Made by a program: the position numbers and the translations under genes
Assembly: GCF_001591825.1 (NCBI RefSeq)
Contig: NZ_BCVQ01000007.1
Location: 62,001 to 126,000, forward strand
From: Rossellomorea vietnamensis NBRC 101237
GTDB taxonomy: Bacteria > Bacillota > Bacilli > Bacillales > Bacillaceae_B
Reading direction: 5' to 3'
DNA length: 64,000 nt
Shown here: in pieces, positions 1 to 9,986 of the stretch
Position numbering within the stretch: the first letter of the stretch is position 1
How the letters are laid out: every line of letters begins with the position of its first letter
The notes under the pieces: generated by a model
Told to the model about the DNA's origin: nothing
The model's input: only the letters and a program-made list of their open reading frames with translations
The model's database searches: none

Positions 1-9
1 AAAAATTAG

Positions 10-213
10 CTATTTATTTTGTGTTAATTCTTTATAATAAAGGTAATCGACTTTATGCTTTGTAGCCATTAACTGTGAAGCCAAAATTGCCGTATAAACA
101 GTGGTTAGTACAATTGCTCCAACACCAAGACCTGAAAGGTTTATCTTATTAGATGTACTCATTCCATTATTGCTTGTGCTCATAGCATTATTACTTGTGG
201 GTGCTTCTTCCAT
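10..213 (-). CDS. small single-pass membrane protein, unknown function
   Basis: A 67-residue protein I do not recognise. The first 25 residues are rich in Ser, Asn, Thr and Met with an internal near-repeat (MSTSNN/GMSTSN), followed by one hydrophobic helix at about residues 28-50 and a charged tail (KHKVDYLYYKE). A ribosome binding site AGGGGGT lies 7 bases before the ATG (complement of 221-227), which supports it as a real gene. It probably sits in the membrane; nothing else can be said. Confidence 0.6.
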   Translation of the reverse strand: MEEAPTSNNAMSTSNNGMSTSNKINLSGLGVGAIVLTTVYTAILASQLMATKHKVDYLYYKELTQNK

Positions 214-326
214 TTTATTAACCCCCTAATTTTTTATAGGGGTATTATTTGTAACGGCAGTTAAACTTATACTCCAAAAAGTAACTTAGAGAAAGAAAAC
301 AGGCAGGTCTTAAAAACTTAAAGTTT

Positions 327-360
327 GTGAACAAATGTACTTAAACTAACGGGGGCGTTA
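327..360 (+). repeat. dispersed repeat family A, copy 1
   Basis: About 34 bases, core TGTACTTAAACTAACGGG, preceded by GTGAACAAA. Near-identical copies lie at 31608-31640, 34443-34475 and 34558-34590, all intergenic and all in the same orientation. Confidence 0.7.
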
Positions 361-444
361 ATTTAATAACACAAATATAGCGAAGAGGTCAAGTATACAT
401 GATTTTATTCAATAAACTGTGTATTTGGCCACTTTGTTATTTAC

Positions 445-583
445 TTTAAAATAGGACTTTGTTTTACAGATGTCTGTTTTTATAGCTGCTGCATTTCAAC
501 TTAATATGGAAAGGAAAGATATTTTCCAATAAGGCGTCTCATATAAATGAGCAGAAACTGTTTCGTTTTAGCTGGCGGTCACA
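445..583 (+). repeat. structured intergenic repeat, copy 1 (about 140 bp)
   Basis: Aligns over its whole length with 17896-18022 (shared blocks GGACTTT, AGCTGCATTTCAA, AGCAGAAACTGTTTC, GGTCACA). Both copies can form the same small hairpin: here TGGAAA (507-512) with TTTCCA (523-528). The paired bases differ between copies but remain pairable. It lies between the 67-residue gene and the M42 peptidase. The other copy abuts the IS4 transposase upstream region, so this one may be an IS-end remnant or a separate mobile RNA-like element. The rest of 214-715 shows nothing recognisable apart from repeat A. Confidence 0.55.
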
Positions 584-715
584 GGTGGTAAACAGCTTGT
601 CATTGGATGGTACATTTCACTGGCCGAAATCAACCAATAGAAGTGTTCACTGTTTTGAAGTGAAAAAGCATAATCCACCTTTTCGTATAGTTATAGAATT
701 ACCCCGGAGTTTACT

Positions 716-743
716 TTGACAAATTTAGGTTAACAAGTATAAT
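716..743 (+). promoter_or_regulatory. sigma-A promoter of the M42 peptidase gene
   Basis: Perfect -35 TTGACA (716-721) and -10 TATAAT (738-743) with a 16-base spacer, 25 bases upstream of the start codon, followed by the ribosome binding site GGGGAGGGG. Confidence 0.85.
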
Positions 744-768
744 TCATCCTATACGGGGAGGGGAAATT

Positions 769-1851
769 ATGAACTTAAATGCAACATTATCTATGTTAAA
801 GGATTTAACTGACGCAAATGGAATTCCGGGGAACGAACGAGAACCTAGGAACGTAATGAAGAGATACATAGAACCCTATTCTAACCAAATAAGTACAGAT
901 AACTTAGGCAGTTTAATAGCTAAAAAGATTGGCGATGAAAGTGGACCGAGTATTATGATTGCTGGTCATTTAGATGAAGTTGGTTTTATGGTTACAAATA
1001 TTAATAAGCATGGCTTCTTACAGTTTGAAACAGTAGGCTATTGGTGGTCCCAGGTAATGCTTGCCCAGAAGGTAACGATTTCCACAAGAAAAGGTAAGAT
1101 TACGGGAGTGATCGGTTCTAAACCACCTCATATTCTAACTTCTGAAGCTCTTAAAGGAGCAATGGATATTAAAGATATGTTTATTGATATTGGGGCTTCT
1201 AGTAAGGAAGAAGCACAAGAATGGGGAGTTCGTCCTGGTGATATGATAACCCCAAGCTTTGAATTCACTCCTATGAAAAATAAAAAGCTGCTTCTTGCAA
1301 AAGCGTGGGATAACCGAATGGGATGTGCAATTGCTATTGATGTTCTTAGGCAATTAAAAGATGCCCATCACCCAAACATTGTTTATAGCGTAGGAACGGT
1401 TCAAGAGGAAGTTGGCCTTCGTGGGGCAAGAACTTCAGCAGCAATGATAGAACCGGATATTGCATTTGGGGTGGATGTAGGAATAGCAGGAGATACACCG
1501 GGGATATCGAAAAAAGAGTCCCTTAGCGAGTTAGGAAAAGGACCACAGATAATTCTTTATGATTCTTCTATGGTATCACATAAGGGACTTCGTGATCTGG
1601 TGATTAACACGGCTGAAGAAAGCAATATACCCTTTCAATTAGATACTATTGCTGGAGGTTCAACTGATTCTGGAGCAATTCATTTAACTGCAAACGGAGT
1701 ACCTTCTTTAACCATTACGGTCCCTACACGTTATATCCACTCCCATGCTGCGTTACTACATTATGATGACTATGTTAATACTGTAAAACTAATCACAGAT
1801 GTAGTTAAACGATTAGATAGAAACACTTTTAATGAAATAATAAATAGTTAA
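769..1851 (+). CDS. ysdC: M42 family metallo-aminopeptidase (YsdC-like)
   Basis: A 360-residue co-catalytic zinc/cobalt aminopeptidase of family M42 (glutamyl aminopeptidase/deblocking aminopeptidase type), a cytoplasmic self-compartmentalising peptidase. Expected ligand motifs are all present: GHLDEVGF near residue 67, AWDNRMG near 183, QEEVGLRG near 213, DVGIAGD near 235 and the late HSHAA near 324. Length and sequence resemble Bacillus YsdC closely. It starts at an ATG with a strong ribosome binding site, is monocistronic behind a consensus sigma-A promoter, and appears intact. The exact substrate cannot be read from sequence; YtoP and FrvX paralogues are the alternatives for the name. Confidence 0.9.
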   Translation: MNLNATLSMLKDLTDANGIPGNEREPRNVMKRYIEPYSNQISTDNLGSLIAKKIGDESGPSIMIAGHLDEVGFMVTNINKHGFLQFETVGYWWSQVMLAQKVTISTRKGKITGVIGSKPPHILTSEALKGAMDIKDMFIDIGASSKEEAQEWGVRPGDMITPSFEFTPMKNKKLLLAKAWDNRMGCAIAIDVLRQLKDAHHPNIVYSVGTVQEEVGLRGARTSAAMIEPDIAFGVDVGIAGDTPGISKKESLSELGKGPQIILYDSSMVSHKGLRDLVINTAEESNIPFQLDTIAGGSTDSGAIHLTANGVPSLTITVPTRYIHSHAALLHYDDYVNTVKLITDVVKRLDRNTFNEIINS

Positions 1852-1920
1852 ATTAACAAATTAAAAGCTCAAAAGGTTTTATGAACTTTTAATGTGTTTA
1901 GGAGCATAAGGAGGGTATTT

Positions 1921-2290
1921 ATGCAAGAGTCCTTGGGAAAGGGTAAAACAGTTTAAGACTTCTAAGGTCAAAAGGATTTATGACTATAGACAATTCTTCA
2001 TAGATATAAAGGCTAAAAATTGTACGGTGAAAAAGATGGCACTATGTCATGGTTTTGTAAAACAGTGGTTCAATTTAAATAATGCTGAAATCGAATTTAT
2101 GGAAAATGAGGCTGACTTCAAAGTAACAGTAGATAAATTTGAGTTTGACTTTGAAAATAATCTTCATAATTGTTACGTTAAATGGATAAATGAAATAGAG
2201 TTTATTATGTTGATTAAGAATTCCATTGCCAAGGGTACCCCCTCAGTTGAGTTTTGGTTTAGTCTATCAAACTCAAAAGAGGCACAATAA
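1921..2290 (+). pseudogene. small unknown protein with a frameshift at its start
   Basis: A strong ribosome binding site AAGGAGGG (1908-1915) precedes ATG 1921, but that frame stops at 1954 after 11 codons. The neighbouring frame, open from 1922 to 2290, encodes a continuous hydrophilic protein that begins KSPWERVKQFKTSKVKR and continues through GTG 2027. GTG 2027 has no ribosome binding site, so translation was probably meant to start at 1921, with one base lost in the first codons. Restored length is about 122 residues. I do not recognise the family. It is either a pseudogene or a sequencing indel. Confidence 0.5.
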
Positions 2291-2370
2291 CATCATATAT
2301 TCTTTAAAAGGTTGGAATTTTTGGATATATATGTTATTTTATATATGTAATTTAATATCAAATTAATAAC

Positions 2371-2465
2371 TAGGGGAGTCCATTAGCATGGACTGAGAAA
2401 GAAACGCGTTAAAGTTTTTAAACCCTTTGGACCTGATCTGGATCATACCAGCGTGGGGAAGTTGG
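2371..2465 (+). ncRNA. TPP riboswitch (THI element)
   Basis: Contains the conserved aptamer blocks in order: GGGGAG, CTGAGA, CCTTTGGACCTGATCTGG, then ACCAGCGTGGGGAAG. It lies in the leader of thiC and is followed by an intrinsic terminator at 2512-2549. Binding of thiamine pyrophosphate is expected to favour that terminator. Confidence 0.95.
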
Positions 2466-2511
2466 ATTACATACAAAGACAAATAGTATTTGTGTGTGCT
2501 ATTTTGTGATT

Positions 2512-2549
2512 AAATCCAGGTCCATATCCTATATGGCCTGGATTTTTTG
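2512..2549 (+). terminator. riboswitch-controlled terminator upstream of thiC
   Basis: Long stem, AAATCCAGGTCCATAT pairing with ATATGGCCTGGATTT (one bulge), followed by a T run. It is placed between aptamer and thiC as expected for transcriptional attenuation. Confidence 0.85.
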
Positions 2550-2578
2550 TGTGTAAATGAAGATTTTCTTATTTATAG

Positions 2579-4420
<1,842 letters not shown>

Positions 4421-4746
4421 TCACTAGTTGGTATTTCCCTATTTACAACTATTCTTTCTAATAATCACTTCCCAGTAATAATATTAGGTAGTCATCTATT
4501 TAAAACGAAAGCTGAATTACATGGGATTTTCCTACAGTATAGGAATGAGAACAGATTCCCTATTATTTTCAATGCTGGTAAATGCCACAGTAGAATTTCT
4601 AAATCATTGATTAAAAGAAGGATAATGCAAGACAAATAACAACTATAAAACGGGTTGAGTTTTAGGATGAACTAGTTTTATAATGGTATTAATCTTTTTA
4701 GGCAACCTTTTTAGGGTTAGCGGTAAATTAACAAAGTACAAAGTAT
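4421..4746 (+). other. intergenic stretch without a recognisable gene
   Basis: AT-rich, no credible open frame with a ribosome binding site on either strand. It ends at a strong terminator (4747-4800) that is too distant to be an obvious thiC terminator, so an untranslated RNA cannot be excluded. Confidence 0.4.
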
Positions 4747-4800
4747 AGGCCTTTGGGTTTACTAGTCATTCGATGACTACTTTATCCGAGGGTCTTTTTT
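4747..4800 (+). terminator. intrinsic terminator upstream of the ietAS-like cassette
   Basis: Two-tier stem: outer AGGCCTTTGG (4747-4756) with CCGAGGGTCT (4786-4795) using G-U pairs, inner AGTCAT-TCG-ATGACT, then a run of T. It insulates the downstream defence genes from thiC readthrough. Confidence 0.7.
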
Positions 4801-4995
4801 GTTTTCTTATATATCTTGGTAAGGAGGGATAGAGCAAAGGTTAAAAAATTGCTGGATCATTATAGAATTTACTTTTTGAGATGGTAAGGATTTTGGAAAA
4901 ATTGTATGTTTTTTTACGGTTTTTGTGCATAAAGATATTTAAAGTGGTAATATAATAGGTAAAAACGGAAGAAAAACAACGAGGAGTGAAAATAT

Positions 4996-6111
4996 TTGTA
5001 CATGCGGACGGAAATTTTAAAAATCATTGAAGGGGGTCTTGAAAGGAATTCCGAGAAAGTAAAAAGTTATGCTAAATTATTCTCCGAAAAACTCCATGAA
5101 GAAGGGGAAGGAAAATTTGCTTCTAGAATTATGAATTTACTTGAAAACAATTCTGATAGTGCTCATCCTGTTTATTTGGATGAATTCATGAAGAAACCCG
5201 TAGATAATGACAGCCGACTGGATATGGTAGAAGTTACAATGTCTAATGATTTAAAGGAAGAAATCGTATTACCAAAGTTAACTCAAACGAAAATAGATAA
5301 CTATGTAAACTCCTTACAAGCTAGAGATAAATTTATGAACTTAGGGATTGACATACCAGAGTCTTTATTGCTTTATGGACCCCCAGGTTGTGGGAAGACA
5401 AGTATTGCTCATTATATTGCCCAAAAAACAGGTCTCCCTTTAGTAACTGCTAAGCTAGATGGAATGATTTCTTCACTTTTGGGTAGTACAGCAAAAAATA
5501 TAAGGAAAATTTTTAATTACGCGCAAGAGAGACCTTGTATATTATTCTTAGACGAATTCGATGCAATTGCCAAAGCTCGAGATGACGGGCATGAAGTAGG
5601 CGAATTAAAAAGGGTAGTAAATAGTCTATTACAAAATATAGATAAATTTAATTCAGACAGTATTTTAATTGCAGCTACGAATCATGAAAAATTGCTTGAT
5701 CCCGCAGTTTGGAGGAGGTTCTCAAATATTATAGAGATTCCTAAACCATCTAAGGTAGAGATAGAAGAACTGGTACATAATAACCTTAGTATTGTAGAAA
5801 CTGATTTCCTAAATGATAAGAAGAAGACAGATGTTATCGTTGATCTAATGGTTGGGTTGTCACCAGCAGAAATTAAGTCCCTATGTATAAATAGCATTAA
5901 GCAAAGTGTGCTGAAAGATGAAAAAACAGTATCCTATGTTACCTTCTTGTACCAATTATTTTTAAGTGTTGGACAATCAAATGATCAAAATGAAGTTGTG
6001 AACTTTTTGTATAATTGCGGTGTAACTCAAATTAGTATCTCGAAAAATTTAGGTATCTCTCAAAGACAATTAAGAAATATGCTTGAAAGTAAAGGAGCTG
6101 AAAAGATTTGA
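4996..6111 (+). CDS. ietA: AAA+ ATPase of an IetAS-like defence system
   Basis: A 371-residue cytoplasmic AAA+ ATPase. Walker A is GPPGCGKT (128-135), Walker B ILFLDEFD (182-189), an arginine-rich sensor region VWRRFSN follows near 235, and the C-terminus (about 343-368) reads as a helix-turn-helix (QISISKNLGISQRQLRNML). It is immediately followed by a subtilisin-like protease gene. That ATPase plus S8 protease pair is the composition of IetAS, described as plasmid incompatibility/exclusion genes and later as an anti-phage system. The start is taken as TTG 4996, 7 bases after GAGGAGTG; ATG 5002 is the alternative. Family assignment rests on gene pairing and motifs, not a search. Confidence 0.75.
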   Translation: MYMRTEILKIIEGGLERNSEKVKSYAKLFSEKLHEEGEGKFASRIMNLLENNSDSAHPVYLDEFMKKPVDNDSRLDMVEVTMSNDLKEEIVLPKLTQTKIDNYVNSLQARDKFMNLGIDIPESLLLYGPPGCGKTSIAHYIAQKTGLPLVTAKLDGMISSLLGSTAKNIRKIFNYAQERPCILFLDEFDAIAKARDDGHEVGELKRVVNSLLQNIDKFNSDSILIAATNHEKLLDPAVWRRFSNIIEIPKPSKVEIEELVHNNLSIVETDFLNDKKKTDVIVDLMVGLSPAEIKSLCINSIKQSVLKDEKTVSYVTFLYQLFLSVGQSNDQNEVVNFLYNCGVTQISISKNLGISQRQLRNMLESKGAEKI

Positions 6112-6162
6112 ATAAAAGGGATTAAAAACCTTCCAATCAAACTATTTGAAGAGAGAGAGAAG

Positions 6163-8485
6163 ATGGACGATAGGTTCACTGAAGGGGGTGGAAGTGGAAA
6201 ACCTCCAAAGTGGGTGCTTAGAGGAGAGGAGTTATTAAATAAGTCAACTGTTTTATTAGAGGATTTAAACGGTACAGAACAAAGATTAAAAGAAAAGTTC
6301 ACTAGATATAAAAATTCTCCCGCAGTTATTAAGGCTAAAGTTAATGAAGATGCGTACGCCAAGAGCCATAGGTCTGAGTTAAATAAACTTTTAGCTGCGG
6401 ATAAAAGTAATAATCGGTTTATTGGTGTATCAAGCGAAAATGAACTTTTAATACGAGTAGATAATATTCAACAAATAAAAGAGATATATAAAAATATCGA
6501 GCAAGTTAAGCGCCATGGTAAAGCTATTTCGGGAATTGAGAATATTAATGCTTTTGAACCCGACATTATAATGGAGAAAGTTGAACCGAGGAAAGATGGT
6601 AAATTTGTATTTAAAGTAAGGTTATTTGACTTTAATAATTTCCAACTTAATGACTCTATCTTTAAACTTTTCCAAGAGTTCCTAAAAGAAACGGGAACAA
6701 TCGACTTTATAAAAACAGTAAAATATTCAAACGAATTAATGATACATGAGGTATCTTTAGAATCTTTAGATTCACTAAAATCTTTCGAAGACTTCAGCCC
6801 GGTAATGTCAGTGGAACCGATGCCTATAATTGAGGTGACTACGGATGATTTTTTTATTGAAAGAGACATAAAGATACCAGAACCAGACGATGGTACTGAG
6901 TATCCAGTAGTTGGAATACTGGATACCGGAATTGCTGATATTCCTCAACTTTCCTCTTGGAAAATTGGGAAAAGATATACTAACTATCCAGAAGCGGTGC
7001 TTAATTTTTCTCATGGGACATTTGTTGCAGGCATTTTAAATTTTGGAGACGTATTAGAAGGAAAAGAATATACGGGGACTAAGGGGTTTAAAATCTTTGA
7101 TGCAGCAGTGGTACCAGATCAAAGTTTGGAATCAATCTCTGAAGGTGATCTGATTGAGAATATTAGAGAGGTTGTTGAAAAACATTCCGATAACATAAAG
7201 GTTTGGAACCTGTCAATTGGAATAGAGCAAGAACATAAGAACTCTGAATTCTCAAGGCTGGGAGTGGCACTTGATAATATCCAGGATGAGAACGATGTCT
7301 TAATAATAAAGTCAGCAGGAAATTGTGAAAATTTCTTAGATGGTAAACCTGTTGGCAGAGTAACAGGTGGAGCGATTCTATTCGTTCATTGACTGTAGGA
7401 GCCTTAGCACATGACAAAAATCAGTATGACCTGGCTGAACCCCACTACCCATCTCCATTTAGTAAAACTGGCCCTGGGCCTGTTAATATTATTAAACCAG
7501 AGTTTGTGCATTATGGTGGGAATTGTGTTTCAATGGAAAAGACTTGATGAAAAATGGTATGATTTCATTTTCTCCAACAGGTCAGTTAACGAAAAAGGTA
7601 GGAACGAGCTTCTCGACACCTAGAGTGACAGCTATAGCAGCAGATTTAAATGACAAGCTTAGTGAAGATTTTGATCCTGTATTATTGAAAGCGTTACTAA
7701 TACATTCTTCCAGGTACCCTACTGAGGTAGACTTACAAATGAATGATAAAATAAATCAACTGGGGTTTGGAATGCCAGAAAAACCAATTGATATTCTCTA
7801 TAACAACCCCCATGAAATAACTTTAGTCTTAAGGTATAACCTGAAAAAAAGTGAGTTTATTGAAATTCTTGATTTCCCCTACCCCCCTAGCCTGCAAGAG
7901 AATGGGTTTTTTAAGGGCCAAATATCTTTAACTATGGTGAATAGTCCAATCTTAGAAGGTGGACAAGGCCCAGAGTATTGTCAATCTGATATTCAAGTGA
8001 ATTTCGGGACATACGACAATAAAAAAGTACGTGATATCAATAAAAGAACGATCAAAAACCCAATCGGCAGGGATGGTGCAAAGAACATCTTGACTTCTGA
8101 CATTTATAGTAAGAAGAAACCTAAAGATTTAGAAGGATTTGCTAGAGCAGAAAAAACGTTAGTTCAGTATGGTAGAAAGTATTATCCTAATAAGAAGTAT
8201 GCGGTGGATTTAAATGATCTAACTCCTAAAAACAAAGAGGATTTTTTGGATGATTCTAGAAGTTGGTGTTTAAAATTAGAAGGATTCTACAGGGACTTTA
8301 TTGAAAGTAAAGCTGAAAATGAGAGAATGGCTTTATCCCAAGAGTTTTGTGTCATTATTACCATTAAAGATCCTCACCAGGGAAAAAATGTTTATGATGA
8401 AGTATCCCAGCTATTAGAGAATAATAACTTCATCCATAGAAATATTAAGGTGAGACAAGATATTGATATTTCTTTTGATTCATAG
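6163..8485 (+). pseudogene. ietS: subtilisin-like serine protease (IetS-like), two frameshifts
   Basis: Reads as one S8-family protease of about 774 residues spread over three frames: 6163 to about 7372, about 7373 to 7540, and 7541 to 8485. The catalytic triad is complete but split: Asp254 in VVGILDTG, His284 in FSHGTFVAG, and the Ser of GTSFSTP (codon 7607-7609) in the third frame. Each join is explained by loss of one base (GGAGC|GATTCT near 7372; TCAAT|GGAAAA near 7540). The middle frame reads SLTVGALAHDKNQYDL, typical subtilase sequence. The N-terminal 240 residues hold an inhibitor-like or partner domain. ATG 6163 follows GAGAGAGAAG. Either a true double mutant, which would kill the system, or sequencing indels. 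Confidence 0.75.
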
Positions 8486-8526
8486 ATTGATAGAGCCAAC
8501 TTTTAGACATTGGTATAATCCGGGAG

Positions 8527-9153
8527 GTGATTGTCATTAGTAAGAAAGTCGAGTTAATAAAAGAGATGTACTATTTTGAGTTAGAGCAAAAGGAGAAAAT
8601 TAACAATAGAATCACAATCCCTCTTGCAATCATAACCATACTCATTGGCCTTGCGGTATTTTATTTTAAGGGCTTAGAGCATATTGAAACAAATGTTTGG
8701 GGGTACACCTTCTTTGCTATATATGGTATATATGTAATGTTAATCGTTGCATCCATAGTATTACTCTTTCGTGCCTATTATGACTATAAATACTCATATT
8801 TACCAAGTCCTCAAGAAGTAGAAAAAGATATGGTTGAGATTGAGAAATACTATGATGATAATTATCAACAATATTTCCAATCAAAAGGTACAAAAGAAGA
8901 ACTTCTGGAAAAGGATATTGAAAGAATAATACACTCGTATTATTTAAAAGCAACAAAGAAAAACATCCCAATGAATGAGAGGAAGTTTAAACTTCTGAGG
9001 TATGCAGGAAAAACCTTATTCTATGCAGTGTTTTTTGCTGCGTTGTCTATAATTCCTTATCAAATCTCTTTTGAGGAAAACAAAGTCGTCAAAGTAGAAA
9101 TTGATCAACTAGAGAGCATAATAAATAAGAATAACAAAGGGGAAAATGAATGA
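8527..9153 (+). CDS. three-helix membrane protein in the ietAS-like operon
   Basis: About 208 residues with hydrophobic helices at roughly 29-47, 58-82 and 163-180 and a charged, Tyr- and Glu-rich central segment. I do not recognise the family; the topology suggests a membrane-anchored effector or sensor. It lies 41 bases after the protease and overlaps the next small gene. The start is awkward: GTG 8527 is inside the ribosome binding site GGAGGTGA (8523-8530), whereas ATT 8536 is ideally spaced. Next in-frame ATG is 8569. Possibly an additional member of the defence cassette; function is inferred from position only. Confidence 0.6.
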   Translation: MIVISKKVELIKEMYYFELEQKEKINNRITIPLAIITILIGLAVFYFKGLEHIETNVWGYTFFAIYGIYVMLIVASIVLLFRAYYDYKYSYLPSPQEVEKDMVEIEKYYDDNYQQYFQSKGTKEELLEKDIERIIHSYYLKATKKNIPMNERKFKLLRYAGKTLFYAVFFAALSIIPYQISFEENKVVKVEIDQLESIINKNNKGENE

Positions 9154-9269
9154 ACAAGACTGCTAAGAAAAAAGATGGAAATAACCCTACTCCTCCACCA
9201 AAGCCTACTACCGCAGAACCAAGGGTTGTCCAGGAAGGCTTTGACACAAGAAGTCATAAAAATGATTGA
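9150..9269 (+). CDS. 39-residue Pro-rich peptide, translationally coupled
   Basis: ATG 9150 overlaps the stop of the membrane protein gene (ATGA) and is preceded by AAAGGGG. The product is lysine-rich at the N-terminus, then proline/threonine-rich (NPTPPPKPTTAEPR), ending VVQEGFDTRSHKND. The overlap and the terminator just downstream argue it is a real last gene of the cassette. Function unknown. Confidence 0.55.
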   Translation: MNKTAKKKDGNNPTPPPKPTTAEPRVVQEGFDTRSHKND

Positions 9270-9304
9270 TGCAAAAAGATAAAAGAAGAATCCAGGTAAT
9301 ATGG

Positions 9305-9356
9305 TACCTGTAGTTAAGACACTTAAAAAAGAGTGTTTTACTACAGGTATTTTTTT
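9305..9356 (+). terminator. terminator of the ietAS-like operon
   Basis: TACCTGTAG (9305-9313) pairs with CTACAGGTA (9341-9349); an inner AAGACAC/GTGTTTT extends the stem; a seven-T run follows. Confidence 0.9.
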
Positions 9357-9395
9357 ATATATTTAAGCTTCACTAGCAAGGGACTAGGAGACAAC

Positions 9396-9717
9396 ATGAT
9401 AAAAAAACTTTTTCACCTAAAGAGATAAAAGTACTTCATAAGAACTCAAATGTACAACGGGTCAGTGAGAAATTCATTACCTATACTGATACCTTTAAAA
9501 GCAGTTATATGGATGAGTATCTATCCTGTAAAACACCCAAACAAATCTTTATGGAGAATGACTTCAATAAGGAGTCTAAAGGATTGAACTCTCAGCTTGT
9601 AGGTGGAAGAAAGCATATAAGACGAACGGATTGACATGGGACTAACAGATACAAGGAAGACTGCATCTGGCAGTGCCTCAAAACGGGATATGCAGAAGAG
9701 ATGAACAATCATCCTTT
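9396..9717 (+). pseudogene. decayed IS3-family OrfA-like helix-turn-helix protein
   Basis: Starts ATG-ATA-AAA-AAA but shifts frame after a few codons. Read across the shift it gives KEIKVLHKN, then YTDTFKSSYMDEYLS, KTPKQIFMENDF and finally GLTDTRKTAS in another frame. This is the pattern of the small HTH protein that accompanies IS3-type transposases in Bacillaceae. At least two frame changes; no OrfB follows. The remaining bases to 9832 look like further degenerate sequence. Confidence 0.5.
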
Positions 9718-9832
9718 TATATCAATCCAATACAAGGCAGTGAGTTTATCATTGACATCCTAGAATGCTAGAGGATTAACTACTCTTGATTGAATCAAAA
9801 GGACATATCAAGAATTTTATGCTCTTACAAAT

Positions 9833-9871
9833 GTTTCAACTAAGGGATGAATTAAAACGCTTAGTTGAAAC
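9833..9871 (+). repeat. 12-bp inverted repeat upstream of the sigma-54 activator gene
   Basis: GTTTCAACTAAG (9833-9844) and CTTAGTTGAAAC (9860-9871) are exact reverse complements 15 bases apart. No T run follows on the plus strand, so it may be an operator or an insertion-element end rather than a terminator. Confidence 0.5.
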
Positions 9872-9986
9872 GAAAATTTAGGAGTGTACCTATAATAGAC
9901 TTTTAATCATAAGAATGATATACAATATTTAGAAGTGAGTTGGTCTCACCTCTGTAATGTATTTTAATAAATAAGGGGGTTTCTAT

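Noticed and set aside
7365-7545. Programmed frameshifting in the IetS-like protease
   Set aside because: Neither junction has a slippery heptamer and downstream structure, and two separate shifts would be needed; deletions or sequencing errors are simpler.
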